Source: Mucilaginibacter sp. (GTDB lineage Bacteria > Bacteroidota > Bacteroidia > Sphingobacteriales > Sphingobacteriaceae). From it: 64,000 nt of DNA. Both the position numbers and the translations under genes were made by a program. This document shows, in pieces, positions 1-8,915 of the stretch. Below the pieces are notes generated by a model. It did not search any database and was not told the DNA's origin. It was given only the letters and a program-made list of their open reading frames with translations. Location of the stretch: positions 62,001-126,000 of the forward strand of contig JAQBOA010000036.1 in the NCBI GenBank assembly GCA_028288305.1, in the 5' to 3' direction. Position 1 is the stretch's first letter; every line of letters starts with the position of its first letter.

Positions 1-39
1 GGCATAAATTTATATTTCTATAAAGTTAGTACATTAAAC

Positions 40-66
40 AAAAAAAGGCAAGCAAATGCTCACCTT
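40..66 (-). terminator. Rho-independent terminator of pgk
   Basis: Read on the minus strand, a 9-bp stem (AAGGTGAGC with GCTTGCCTT, two G-T wobbles) closes a 4-nt loop and is followed directly by a run of seven T residues. It lies about 20 bases past the pgk stop codon, which is where the gap-pgk transcript should end. Confidence 0.8.
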
Positions 67-87
67 CCTAAGTCTTAAATAAAAGTT

Positions 88-1278
88 TTATTCATTTATA
101 GCTTTTACCCCGGGCAGTTCTTTACCTTCCATATATTCCAGTAAAGCGCCGCCACCTGTTGAGACGTAACTCACTTCATCAGTAAAATTAAATTTGGCAA
201 CGGCCGCTGCAGAGTCGCCGCCACCTATTAAAGAGAATGCGCCATTTTCGGTTGCCTTTACTACGGCTTCGGCAATTGCTTTTGTGCCGGCTTCAAATTT
301 TTCCATTTCAAAAACACCCATTGGGCCATTCCATAAAATGGTTTTTGATGCTTCAATCACTTTTGTAAATTCCGCTATAGAATCGGGGCCAATATCCAGG
401 CCCATCCATCCATCTTTAATGTTATCATTTTGCGCCATATCTGTTTTGGCATCGTTCGAGAAATTATCAGCAATAACAGAATCTGTTGGCAACAATAAAT
501 TAACCCGCTTCTCTTTAGCTTTTTTTATCAGACTGTTCGCAAGATCAAGCTTATCATCTTCAACCAATGATTTACCGATTTTACCCCCTTGCGCTTTTGC
601 AAAAGTATATGCCATGCCGCCACCTATAATAAGGTTATCTACTTTATCAAGTAAGCGCTCAATAAGTTCAATCTTATCTGATACTTTTGCACCGCCCATA
701 ATAGCTGTGAATGGTTTTACAGCTTCATTTAATACTTTTTCGGCATTTTTAAGCTCGGCAGCCATCAGGTAACCAAAGTATTTTGCATTAGGAAAAAATT
801 GCGCGATCACTGCCGTTGAAGCATGCGCACGATGTGCTGTGCCAAATGCATCGTTTACATAAACATCACCAAGTTTTGATAATTTTTCGGCAAAATCTTT
901 ATCGCCTTTTTCTTCTTCTTTATAAAAACGCAGGTTCTCCAATAAAAGAACCTCACCTTTATGTAGTTCTTTTGCCTTTTTTACGGCTTCGCGGCCTATG
1001 CAATCATCGGCAAACTCAACTTTTTGGCCCAGCAGATCAGATAAATGCGGAACAAGGTGTTTTAGGGAATATTTTTCTTCAGGACCACCTTTTGGTCTTC
1101 CCAGGTGCGACATTAGGATCACCGCCCCCCCATCTTTTAAAATTTTATCGATAGTTGGCAGTGCAGCCGTCATGCGGTTATCGTCAGTAATATTATAATC
1201 TTTATCCAATGGTACGTTAAAGTCAACCCGGATAAGGGCTTTTTTCCCGGCAAAGCTAATTTGATCTACTGTTTTCAT
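88..1278 (-). CDS. pgk: Phosphoglycerate kinase
   Basis: This cytosolic glycolytic enzyme transfers phosphate from 1,3-bisphosphoglycerate to ADP. At 396 residues it has the usual family length. Visible family motifs are RVDFNVPLD near residue 17, SHLGRPKG near residue 57, GGAKVSDK near residue 200 and the nucleotide-binding GGGDSAAA near the C-terminus. I start it at the ATG giving MKTVDQISF, because the six extra residues available upstream (an ATG at 1296) do not belong to the family. It follows the GNAT gene after a 95-bp gap and is probably transcribed with gap. A strong terminator follows. Confidence 0.97.
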   Translation of the reverse strand: MKTVDQISFAGKKALIRVDFNVPLDKDYNITDDNRMTAALPTIDKILKDGGAVILMSHLGRPKGGPEEKYSLKHLVPHLSDLLGQKVEFADDCIGREAVKKAKELHKGEVLLLENLRFYKEEEKGDKDFAEKLSKLGDVYVNDAFGTAHRAHASTAVIAQFFPNAKYFGYLMAAELKNAEKVLNEAVKPFTAIMGGAKVSDKIELIERLLDKVDNLIIGGGMAYTFAKAQGGKIGKSLVEDDKLDLANSLIKKAKEKRVNLLLPTDSVIADNFSNDAKTDMAQNDNIKDGWMGLDIGPDSIAEFTKVIEASKTILWNGPMGVFEMEKFEAGTKAIAEAVVKATENGAFSLIGGGDSAAAVAKFNFTDEVSYVSTGGGALLEYMEGKELPGVKAINE

Positions 1279-1373
1279 AATGTTTGATGCAAGCAATTTG
1301 TGCTGCCAAATTCAGCAATTAATTCTAAATTCGAAACCCAAAAGTCAAAAAGGTGTTTTAGGTAACAAAAAAA

Positions 1374-1808
1374 TCATTGTATCCTAACATACAATACATA
1401 ATGAGGCCCTATAACAGGCACCTCAAACTCGGCAGATATAACTTCAAAGCCCATATTTAAATAAAATGGAAGGGCCTTTTTCCTGGCATTACACCACAGA
1501 TAATCAATTTTTTGTTCACGAAGATAAACAATAGCAAAATTGAGGAGCTGGTTGCCGATGCCTTGCCCCCGGTAATTTTCTAAAGTGGCCATTCCCCGTA
1601 ACTGGTAACCTGTACCGGTAAACCCTTCATAATTTTGCGGATGAAACGAGGCTATACATAATAATTGCTCATCTTTATAGTATCCTAAATGAAAAGCGCC
1701 GGTTAATTTGTCGGTAGGAAACCGGCATTCGTCAAGTGTTAATTTTCCCTCCCTTAAAACCTCATTTCTGATTTCAAGTAAATCTTCAACCTTAATAAAT
1801 CTGATCAT
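1374..1808 (-). CDS. GNAT family N-acetyltransferase
   Basis: A single-domain protein of 144 residues that should transfer an acetyl group from acetyl-CoA to an amine; the substrate cannot be told from sequence. The acetyl-CoA pyrophosphate-binding motif RGQGIG is visible in the stretch MATLENYRGQGIGNQLL, preceded by the beta-strand typical of the fold. The ATG at 1808 (MIRFIKVEDL) is preferred, because the ATG at 1826 would overlap gap by 14 bases. With the chosen start it begins 4 bases after the gap stop codon, so it is probably cotranscribed with gap. It may be a protein or small-molecule acetyltransferase unrelated to glycolysis. Confidence 0.85.
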   Translation of the reverse strand: MIRFIKVEDLLEIRNEVLREGKLTLDECRFPTDKLTGAFHLGYYKDEQLLCIASFHPQNYEGFTGTGYQLRGMATLENYRGQGIGNQLLNFAIVYLREQKIDYLWCNARKKALPFYLNMGFEVISAEFEVPVIGPHYVLYVRIQ

Positions 1809-1812
1809 TTGC

Positions 1813-2817
1813 TTAAATCGCGGCATCTAATTTACTTATTTTTTCAACCAGGTCTGCCAGGCGGCTTGAGTAGCCCATTTCATTATCGTACCAGCCTACC
1901 ACTTTTACCAAGCCGCCAACAATTGAAGTTAGTTGAGCATCAAATATGCAACTATGTGTATTACCTAATATATCTGTTGATACTATAGGATCTTCTGTAT
2001 ATTCTAAAACATTTTTCATCGGACCCTCGGCTGCCTTTTTAAAGGCAAGATTAATTTCTTCAACTGATGGCTGTTTTTTAAGACTACAAGTAAAATCAGT
2101 AAGGGAACCATTAAGAACAGGTACACGAATACCTGCACCACCAAGTTTGCCCTGCAGGTGAGGGAAAATTGTTGTAATAGCTTTTGCCGCACCAGTAGTT
2201 GTTGGGATAATTGAAGCCGAAGCTGCCCTGGCCCTGCGCAAATCTTTATGAGGAGCATCATGAAGATTTTGATCCCCTGTCATGGAGTGTACCGTAGTTA
2301 TATATCCGTCAATTATTCCCCAGTTTTCATCAAGTATCTTAACCATTGTTGCCACATTATTAGTGGTACATGAAGCGTTGGATAAAATTTCAGAATGCAG
2401 ATCGATAGAATCATCATTTACCCCCAACACAACAGTGGGTACACTTTTATCGATGCTTGGAGCAGAGATTATAACCTGTTTAGCTCCGGCCTTTAAATGC
2501 CGGCTTGCTCCTTCTTTTGATGTAAATTTGCCTGTTGATTCAATTACCAGGTCGATATTCAATTCTTTCCATGGTAAAGCTGATGGCTCGGTCTCTGATA
2601 GTACTTTTATTTTGTGTTTATTTATATAAAGGTTTTCTTTATCAAAATCTATTATCCCTTTAAAGCCATGATGTACGGAATCGTATTTAAAAAGGTGGGC
2701 AAGGGTTTTAGTATCAGTCAGATCATTAATCGCTACAACAACAATACCTGGTTTATCTAAAATATTTCTTAAAAAAATACGGCCTATCCGGCCAAATCCA
2801 TTTATTGCTATTCTCAT
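1813..2817 (-). CDS. gap: Glyceraldehyde-3-phosphate dehydrogenase (type I)
   Basis: It oxidises glyceraldehyde-3-phosphate with NAD and phosphate to 1,3-bisphosphoglycerate in the cytosol, the step before Pgk. It has 334 residues, normal for the family. The NAD-binding motif INGFGRIGR is at residues 5-13, an Asp at residue 32 points to NAD rather than NADP, and the catalytic Cys is residue 150 in SNASCTTNN. The substrate-loop segment SASIIPTTTGAAKA follows. It is the first gene of a gap-GNAT-pgk run; a -7-like box lies about 20 bases upstream. Confidence 0.97.
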   Translation of the reverse strand: MRIAINGFGRIGRIFLRNILDKPGIVVVAINDLTDTKTLAHLFKYDSVHHGFKGIIDFDKENLYINKHKIKVLSETEPSALPWKELNIDLVIESTGKFTSKEGASRHLKAGAKQVIISAPSIDKSVPTVVLGVNDDSIDLHSEILSNASCTTNNVATMVKILDENWGIIDGYITTVHSMTGDQNLHDAPHKDLRRARAASASIIPTTTGAAKAITTIFPHLQGKLGGAGIRVPVLNGSLTDFTCSLKKQPSVEEINLAFKKAAEGPMKNVLEYTEDPIVSTDILGNTHSCIFDAQLTSIVGGLVKVVGWYDNEMGYSSRLADLVEKISKLDAAI

Positions 2818-2836
2818 TATATGGGTTATTAACTTC

Positions 2837-2844
2837 CAAAGTTA
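2837..2844 (-). promoter_or_regulatory. Candidate -7 promoter box of gap
   Basis: On the minus strand the sequence reads TAACTTTG, which fits the Bacteroidota -7 consensus TAnnTTTG, 20 bases upstream of the gap start codon. I see no TTTG at the expected -33 distance, so only one of the two boxes is supported. Confidence 0.4.
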
Positions 2845-2932
2845 AATAAAATCAGGAAGCCTGATATTTTTTATATCTTACTAAAAGAACTACCCAGATA
2901 AAACGAATTAAAATTTAAAGGAGACTTAAAGT

Positions 2933-4036
2933 TTAAACAAATAAATTTCTAAAGGCAAGGTTTTCCCTCTCTTTTGAACGAAGAAAAAATGTAATCATCC
3001 AGTTAAAAATAAGAGAAATCAAGATTATTAAAAGAACAAGAACTGATTCACTGTAATTTCTAAACAGCAACACCATTGCAATAGATGCGATGTTTGTTAA
3101 AGTTAAAATTATTGTGGTTTGTAAATGATTAAAACCAAGCCTTAATATCCTGTGATGAATATGGTTGCGGTCGGCAGTAAATGGAGATACCCCATTTGCT
3201 ATCCTTAAAATAAACACCCGGATAGTATCAAATACCGGACCTATCAAAACAGCAAACACCAATGAAGGAATTTTATGAATTAAAGAAGAACTGCTATTAT
3301 GGATATTGTTTACTTCCATAAACTTTAAAGCCATAACAGCCGATATTAATCCAATTAATAACGAGCCTGTATCGCCCATGAATATTTTTGCAGGAGTGAT
3401 ATTAAATCTTAGAAAACCAATTATAGCGCCTACCATAGCAAGCGAAACTGCCGCTAACTCATATTGTTTAATATATATAAATAATGCCGCAAATGTTCCA
3501 TTGGCAATAATTCCTGTGGTAGCTGCCAGTCCATCAATACCATCAATTAAATTAAAAGCATTAACTACTAATAAAATGATAAAAATTGATAATGCGGTAC
3601 TGAATATATAAGAAAGTTGATATATATCAAAGACGCCATATAAATTAGTGATACGTATATTTCCCAAAATTACCATTATAGCACAAACAATAAATTGGAT
3701 TAAAAATTTAGTGCTCGAATTTACTCCTGAAAGATCGTCCTTTAATCCCATTGCAAATAAAATTATACAAGCGGTAAGTAAGTAATTTATAGGCAATGAT
3801 TTATCTGTCATACAAAACAGCAGGGAAGTAATAGTGAAGCTAACAAATATGGCAACTCCTCCAAGGCGTGGAATCCCATGATCGTGAGATTTTCTAAAAT
3901 GCCCAAGGTCATCATATAAATGCCGGAAACGGGCTACATGTAAAATTGACGGAATAGCTAATGAGCTTATCAGAATAGAAAATATTACTATAAATAAGTA
4001 ATATATGATAGGAAAATTGTGTAAAAAATCTATCAT
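2933..4036 (-). CDS. WecA/TagO-like undecaprenyl-phosphate sugar-1-phosphate transferase
   Basis: A 367-residue polytopic membrane protein of the MraY/WecA family. These enzymes move a HexNAc-1-phosphate from a UDP-sugar to undecaprenyl phosphate, the first membrane step of O-antigen, capsule or enterobacterial-common-antigen-type glycans. Visible are the Asp-Asp motif at residues 100-101 (LKDDLSG), NAFNLIDGIDGLAA, the GDTGS motif, and the HIHH loop in ADRNHIHHRILRLG. MraY itself is less likely, because there are no cell-wall genes nearby and the HIHH loop is of WecA type. It is downstream of a GT2 gene and divergent from wza, so it probably primes the glycan made by the adjacent locus. The sugar is not known. 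Confidence 0.9.
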   Translation of the reverse strand: MIDFLHNFPIIYYLFIVIFSILISSLAIPSILHVARFRHLYDDLGHFRKSHDHGIPRLGGVAIFVSFTITSLLFCMTDKSLPINYLLTACIILFAMGLKDDLSGVNSSTKFLIQFIVCAIMVILGNIRITNLYGVFDIYQLSYIFSTALSIFIILLVVNAFNLIDGIDGLAATTGIIANGTFAALFIYIKQYELAAVSLAMVGAIIGFLRFNITPAKIFMGDTGSLLIGLISAVMALKFMEVNNIHNSSSSLIHKIPSLVFAVLIGPVFDTIRVFILRIANGVSPFTADRNHIHHRILRLGFNHLQTTIILTLTNIASIAMVLLFRNYSESVLVLLIILISLIFNWMITFFLRSKERENLAFRNLFV

Positions 4037-4149
4037 GCGAAATAAGTTTAAGATGTTATTCTAGTAAAAGGTAAATGTTTTGCAATTAACTAATAATTAT
4101 TAATTTATTAAAAGAATTATTATTAACATACTAACAAAATGATATTTTA

Positions 4150-4899
4150 TTAAAAATATTGAATTATTTTACGAAGCGGCTTGAATATTAATGTTATTAA
4201 AGGAACTAAAATATAATTATTATGCATAGCCTTATAATCAAATAATAATCCTTTTACGCGGCTCTTAATATTTTTGTTACTAACACCTCCGGTATTCATT
4301 TTTACCATTACTTTTTTAAGATAAAAAGCATTTAATTTATGATAATACATAAATCTTAGCATCAATTCATAATCCGCTGCAGTCCCATATTCCAGGCTAT
4401 AAAAGCCATATTTTTGAAATAGACCACGTTTACAATAAAAAGTAGGGTGAGGGGGCATCCAACCCCAGTTAAACATTTTATGTGAGAATTCACCGGATCG
4501 CCATTTGCGTATGATTTTGTTCTGTGAGTTTACATAGTCGAGGTCGCCATATAAAATATCGGTATTTTTTTGATTATTAAATGTCCAGGCAATAGTATTT
4601 AATATATCATTGTCTGCAAAATAATCATCGGCGTTAAGCATTCCTACTATATGACCGCTTGCCATTTTGATGCCCTTATTCATGGCATCATATATTCCTT
4701 CGTCGGGTTCTGATAAAAATAGATTGATATGTATTTTATACTGATTTATAATTTGATTGGTGTTGTCACTTGAGCCTCCATCAATAATAATATATTCAAT
4801 ATTTTTAAAGTTTTGCCCAATAACAGATTCAATACATCGGCCTATGGTGTTTTCGGCATTATAAGAGACGGTGATCAGAGAAATTTTAAAATCCTGCAC
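4150..4899 (-). CDS. Family 2 glycosyltransferase (WcaA/WcaE-like)
   Basis: A GT-A fold enzyme that should add one sugar from a nucleotide donor at the cytoplasmic face of the membrane. The N-terminal strand ISLITVSYNAENT, the IIDGGSSDNT loop and the metal-binding MLNADDYF segment are visible. The GTG at 4899 (giving VQDFKISLI) is chosen over the ATG at 4929 for two reasons: family members begin just before this strand, and a -7-like box covers the ATG. The short segment TGCAGGAT occurs at both candidate starts. The gene is divergent from wza and reads toward the WecA-like gene, with a gap of about 113 bases. Confidence 0.85.
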   Translation of the reverse strand: MQDFKISLITVSYNAENTIGRCIESVIGQNFKNIEYIIIDGGSSDNTNQIINQYKIHINLFLSEPDEGIYDAMNKGIKMASGHIVGMLNADDYFADNDILNTIAWTFNNQKNTDILYGDLDYVNSQNKIIRKWRSGEFSHKMFNWGWMPPHPTFYCKRGLFQKYGFYSLEYGTAADYELMLRFMYYHKLNAFYLKKVMVKMNTGGVSNKNIKSRVKGLLFDYKAMHNNYILVPLITLIFKPLRKIIQYF

Positions 4900-4926
4900 T
4901 TTTAGGAAAAATACTATTATATCCTG

Positions 4927-4934
4927 CAAAAATA
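4927..4934 (-). promoter_or_regulatory. Candidate -7 box for the GT2/WecA-like unit
   Basis: On the minus strand the sequence reads TATTTTTG, a match to TAnnTTTG. A transcript from it would start near 4920, downstream of the ATG at 4929, which supports the GTG start at 4899. No TTTG is seen at the -33 position. Confidence 0.35.
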
Positions 4935-4936
4935 TG

Positions 4937-4944
4937 TAAATTTG
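4937..4944 (+). promoter_or_regulatory. Candidate -7 box for the polysaccharide locus
   Basis: TAAATTTG matches TAnnTTTG 46 bases before the wza ATG. It is back to back with the opposite-strand box at 4927-4934, two bases apart. No clear -33 TTTG is seen. Confidence 0.4.
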
Positions 4945-4990
4945 ATCCGGATACCTAATTAATATAAAGACAGCCAGAACGGACGTGCAT

Positions 4991-5791
4991 ATGCGCTATT
5001 TAAATTTTACTTACATACTTTTAGGGATACTTCTTCTTTGTACTTCCTGTTCTACCAAGCAATACCAGTCACTTTTTGAATACAGGAATTCAATTCCCGA
5101 CAGCATATTCCAAAAAAATGCCTTTACCGTTGATCATTATAAGATTAAACCACAAGATATTTTACAAATCAGGAACCTGCAAAATATTAAATATATTGTT
5201 GGAGAAACACCTATCCTTAATGATGCTCCCGGTACAGGTGTTTCAACTTCCGGCGCAGGTACATCAACAGAACAAACTTACCAGGTTGAAGATGACGGTA
5301 CAGTGGCTCTGCCAGTTATTGGCCGATTAACGGTTGTAGGCTTAACAAGAGTTGAAGCTCAAAAACTTATTGAAGGTACTTATCGTAAAAATCTTCTTAA
5401 AGACCCTATTATAGAATTAAAAATTGTGAATCTTAAAGTAACGATGCTTGGTGAAAGTAAAACGCAGGGCAATTTTATATTAACAAAAGATAAAACAACT
5501 TTGATTGAACTTATTGGACAAGCCGGAGGGCTTACAGACAAGGCCAATGAAAAAAATATTAAGATTATTCGCGGAGGCGAAAGCAATCCTCAAGTAACTC
5601 AAATCAACCTGGATAATATAGGATCCATAAACGATCCTAAAGCCATACTACAAAGCGGAGACATAATTTACATTGCGCAAAATAGACGCGCAATACGTAA
5701 CGATAATTTACAAAATTTTTCATCCTTAGTTCAACCCGCTATACTATTATTAAATACGGCGTTGGTTGTCTTTGCGCTTATCCACCGTTAA
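4991..5791 (+). CDS. Wza-like polysaccharide export lipoprotein
   Basis: An outer-membrane/periplasmic export protein of the Wza (OPX) family that forms the exit channel for capsule or exopolysaccharide. The N-terminus is a lipoprotein signal peptide with the acceptor Cys in the segment LLLCTSC. A Poly_export domain follows (DGTVALPVIGRLTVVGLT), then an SLBB-like domain (VTMLGESKTQGNF) and a hydrophobic C-terminal helix. The ATG at 4991 is preferred over the GTG at 4985. At 266 residues it is shorter than E. coli Wza (about 380), as is common in Bacteroidota. The stop codon directly abuts the wzc start, so the two are translationally coupled. Confidence 0.93.
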   Translation: MRYLNFTYILLGILLLCTSCSTKQYQSLFEYRNSIPDSIFQKNAFTVDHYKIKPQDILQIRNLQNIKYIVGETPILNDAPGTGVSTSGAGTSTEQTYQVEDDGTVALPVIGRLTVVGLTRVEAQKLIEGTYRKNLLKDPIIELKIVNLKVTMLGESKTQGNFILTKDKTTLIELIGQAGGLTDKANEKNIKIIRGGESNPQVTQINLDNIGSINDPKAILQSGDIIYIAQNRRAIRNDNLQNFSSLVQPAILLLNTALVVFALIHR

Positions 5792-8221
5792 ATGGAAGAA
5801 ACGATTAAGGTTCAGCCCAAATTAGTAAACCAGGAGATTGATTATTTTAAAATTGGCAAAATCCTTTTGAGCCGATGGTATTGGATAGTAGGCGCTGTTG
5901 TAATTTGTATGCTCACTGCTAATGTTTATTTGTGGTACACACCAAAAACCTACGGCACCATAGGCACTATGAAGTTTGAGGAAAAGAAATCAGAAATACA
6001 AGATCTGGTAGGTATCCCGATCAATTCTGACAGAGCAAATATCTCTAAAATTCAAAGTGAAACTATAGTATTAAAAAGCACCCCGGTTTTATTAAGAGCT
6101 ATAAAAAACCTTGATTACAGGATAAGTTTTTTTATTGTTGGCCGTGTACTTAACCGGACAAGTGATCTGTACCCGGAAAAACCACTCAATTTAACACTAA
6201 TAAATTTTGATAGTTTGAATTTTTATCATGGTCTGATTACTTTCAGGCCTGTTAGCAAAAGCACTTTTAGCATCAGTTATAAAAATTCAGGAACTGAAGT
6301 CGTAAAAACATGTCACTACAATACGCCTTTTGCTATTGGCACCACTGCTTTTAGTATTAAATATCCTGGGGAGATACCTAAAACATCAGCATATTTATTT
6401 AAGGTTAATACTGCCGATGAGTTTGTAGGCAGGGTAAGAGGAGGCTTGCGTACAAGCGAGGTTGCAAAAAACTCAAATATTATAGAGTTACAAGAAATAG
6501 ATTCAAACCCGCAATTTGCCGCTGACATATTAAATGCCGTCATGAAAGAATATCTTAATTATGACAGAAAGCAAAAATCGCAATCGGCTTCGCAAATGAT
6601 CCAGTTTATTGACAGCCAGCTTGATTTTCTTTCTGGCGAAGTTAAAGGATCCGAGAATTCGATAGCGCAATATAAGCAAAGTAAAAAGATGATGGATATT
6701 GGTTCAGCATCGGCAACTGTCCTGGCTGAAGCAAAAGATATCGAAGGGAAACGTTCTTTATTAAATATTCAGCTTCTTGCTCTTAACAAACTGAAAGAGG
6801 AAGTAATTAAGGAAAAAGATAACGTGACGCTTAATTTTAATATGGGCGGAGTGACTGACCCGGAATTAGACAAAATCCTTATTACACTTAATAACTTGAT
6901 AGCCGGAAAAAACGCTTTGTTAAAAACTTACAATAATAACTCACAGCCTATCCTTGATATCAACCAGCAAATATTACAAGTTAAAAATAGCGCGATAACC
7001 AGCATTAACACAACCATTGCTTTCATTGAAAATAATATTAAATATTTTGATGATCAGCTCATACCTATCAATCAAAAAATAGCTGCGCTGCCATCTGCTG
7101 AGCGTGATATGGTAAGTTTAAAACGCGATTTTGAGATTAATGATAAAGTATATTCATTTTTATCCGAAAAGAAGTTAGATGCGCAAATTAATAGTGCGGG
7201 TATATTGCCTGGTGCAAACATTATTGATATGGCACAGCCCAATTTATCACCATTATCTCCCGATACTCAATCGATTAGACGTACAGCAATTATTTTGGGA
7301 CTGGGAATAGGTTTGGGTTTAATTGTTTTGATCAGAGTGTTAAATTCTTATATTTATGATAGAGAAACCGTTGAGAGCCTTACTACTACTCCTATTATTG
7401 GGGTAATAAGAAAATTTCCTCATGAAATTGATGAGTTCAGTTCGCAAATCCTGGCTCTTAGCAAGCCTAAATCCATGTTTGCAGAATCAGTTCGTTCTGT
7501 CCGAACAAATTTAAATTTCCTGGCATCAGAAAAAGAAAGTAAGGTAATTTGCATTACTTCGGAAGTGGCGGGTGAAGGAAAATCATTCGTAGCTGTTAAT
7601 CTATCGAGTACTTTATCATTAATTGATAAAAAAGTTATATTAATTGCAGCTGATTTGAGACGATCAAAAATGCATAAAACATTTGATGTGCCCAATGATA
7701 TAGGTTTAAGTAATTACCTGGCACATCAGTGTTCGGCAGATGATATTATCCTTCATTCGAAACACGAAAATCTTGATTTTATAATTTCAGGTCCCATTCC
7801 TCCTAATCCTTCTGAATTGTTGCACTCAGAAAGAATGGTTAGTTTGATTTCTGGTTTGAAATTAAAATATGAAGTAATTATGATCGATACGGCTCCAATT
7901 GGATTAGTTTCAGATGCACTACCATTAATTAGAAATAGTGATATTAATCTTTTTGTAATACGTTCCGGAAAATCAAAATTTAATGCAGCTACAATTCCGC
8001 AGCGTATTGCACAGGAATATCATTTAGATAATACCGTAATTGTAATAAATGCTTTTGCAGAGGATCTGTTACATTCAAGATATTATACCACCAAATTCAC
8101 AGGAGAGAATCAGGGACTTCGATATTATTATTATTCTGATTACAGCGGTTATCAAAGTTCGGGGTATTATATAGATGAAAAAAAGAAAAAATGGTGGAGT
8201 GTTACGCGTTTGTTTAAATAA
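5792..8221 (+). CDS. Wzc-like polysaccharide co-polymerase / BY-kinase
   Basis: An inner-membrane chain-length regulator with a cytoplasmic bacterial tyrosine kinase domain that works with Wza. At 809 residues it has the full fused length. A Wzz domain with a transmembrane helix near 29-49 comes first, then long periplasmic coiled-coil-rich sequence, then a second helix near 499-518. The kinase domain has Walker A with Lys597 (VAGEGKS) and Walker B Asp699 (VIMIDTAP). The Walker A' motif reads LIAADLR: the first Asp of DxD is Ala619, while Asp621 and Arg623 remain. The C-terminus carries a tyrosine cluster (ten Tyr within about 40 residues), the usual autophosphorylation site. Whether the Ala substitution lowers activity is not known. 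Confidence 0.95.
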   Translation: MEETIKVQPKLVNQEIDYFKIGKILLSRWYWIVGAVVICMLTANVYLWYTPKTYGTIGTMKFEEKKSEIQDLVGIPINSDRANISKIQSETIVLKSTPVLLRAIKNLDYRISFFIVGRVLNRTSDLYPEKPLNLTLINFDSLNFYHGLITFRPVSKSTFSISYKNSGTEVVKTCHYNTPFAIGTTAFSIKYPGEIPKTSAYLFKVNTADEFVGRVRGGLRTSEVAKNSNIIELQEIDSNPQFAADILNAVMKEYLNYDRKQKSQSASQMIQFIDSQLDFLSGEVKGSENSIAQYKQSKKMMDIGSASATVLAEAKDIEGKRSLLNIQLLALNKLKEEVIKEKDNVTLNFNMGGVTDPELDKILITLNNLIAGKNALLKTYNNNSQPILDINQQILQVKNSAITSINTTIAFIENNIKYFDDQLIPINQKIAALPSAERDMVSLKRDFEINDKVYSFLSEKKLDAQINSAGILPGANIIDMAQPNLSPLSPDTQSIRRTAIILGLGIGLGLIVLIRVLNSYIYDRETVESLTTTPIIGVIRKFPHEIDEFSSQILALSKPKSMFAESVRSVRTNLNFLASEKESKVICITSEVAGEGKSFVAVNLSSTLSLIDKKVILIAADLRRSKMHKTFDVPNDIGLSNYLAHQCSADDIILHSKHENLDFIISGPIPPNPSELLHSERMVSLISGLKLKYEVIMIDTAPIGLVSDALPLIRNSDINLFVIRSGKSKFNAATIPQRIAQEYHLDNTVIVINAFAEDLLHSRYYTTKFTGENQGLRYYYYSDYSGYQSSGYYIDEKKKKWWSVTRLFK

Positions 8222-8240
8222 TGCGGTTAACTGATAAATT

Positions 8241-8756
8241 ATGGCTTTAAAACCACATTCAGGTTCCAATAGATGGTATCCGGTTTATACATATGCCCGT
8301 GCAGAAAAAAAAGCTTTCCAGGCTTTAACAAGTAAAGGACTTGAAACCTATTTACCTTTACACAGACAGCTTAAACAATGGAGCGACAGGAAGAAATGGG
8401 TAGAAGAACCTTTTATTAAATCGTACTTATTTGTTAGAATAAAAGAACATGAACAAGCTGAAGTATTAATGACTAAAGGAATAGCTCGTTTTATTTATTT
8501 TTCTGGCAAAATTGCCTCAATGCCTGACAGGCAGATAGATGAACTTAAACTACTAATGGCCAGTCCTTACGAATTGGAAATTACGGAAGATGATTTACAA
8601 CCAGGGGAAAAAATTATGATTAAAGCGGGCCCCCTTAAAGGTTTAACCGGAGAAATCATATCCTACCGTTCTCAAAAACAATTAGCATTAAGACTGGAAA
8701 ATTTAGGATATTCAATAATTGTCCAAGTTGCAGCATCTTTTATTAACAGGCTTTAA
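8241..8756 (+). CDS. UpxY/RfaH-type NusG-like transcription antiterminator
   Basis: A 171-residue NusG paralogue. An N-terminal NusG domain begins with RWYPVYTYARAEKKA and has the strand SYLFVRI; a C-terminal KOW motif is seen in AGPLKGLTGEI. In Bacteroides, UpxY proteins bind RNA polymerase and prevent premature termination in the capsule operon of their own locus. Here it is the third gene, after wza and wzc, rather than the first. A 159-bp intergenic stretch with a hairpin follows before asnB and is a possible site of action. The general NusG is excluded by context and by length. Confidence 0.9.
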   Translation: MALKPHSGSNRWYPVYTYARAEKKAFQALTSKGLETYLPLHRQLKQWSDRKKWVEEPFIKSYLFVRIKEHEQAEVLMTKGIARFIYFSGKIASMPDRQIDELKLLMASPYELEITEDDLQPGEKIMIKAGPLKGLTGEIISYRSQKQLALRLENLGYSIIVQVAASFINRL

Positions 8757-8860
8757 ACAATTGATATAGTAGTTTAATAATACCAAATGGCATTTTTAAT
8801 TGACATTAATGCCTAATAATGCTCGATAATTGATCGATGCGTAAATTTCTGATTATAAAT

Positions 8861-8885
8861 AAGTTACATAATTAAGATGTAACTT
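8861..8885 (+). promoter_or_regulatory. Hairpin in the leader between the UpxY-like gene and asnB
   Basis: A perfect 9-bp inverted repeat (AAGTTACAT with ATGTAACTT) closes a 7-nt loop, 31 bases before the asnB start, in the only large gap of the early locus (8757-8915). No T run follows, so it is not a classical terminator. Its position right after an UpxY-like gene makes a pause or recruitment element plausible, but that is inference. Confidence 0.4.
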
Positions 8886-8915
8886 AGGTGGCGAAGCTAT
8901 GATTATATACCAAGT

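Noticed and set aside
194..772. A 192-codon plus-strand frame across pgk
   Set aside because: It is antisense to a complete pgk and is a codon-bias shadow.
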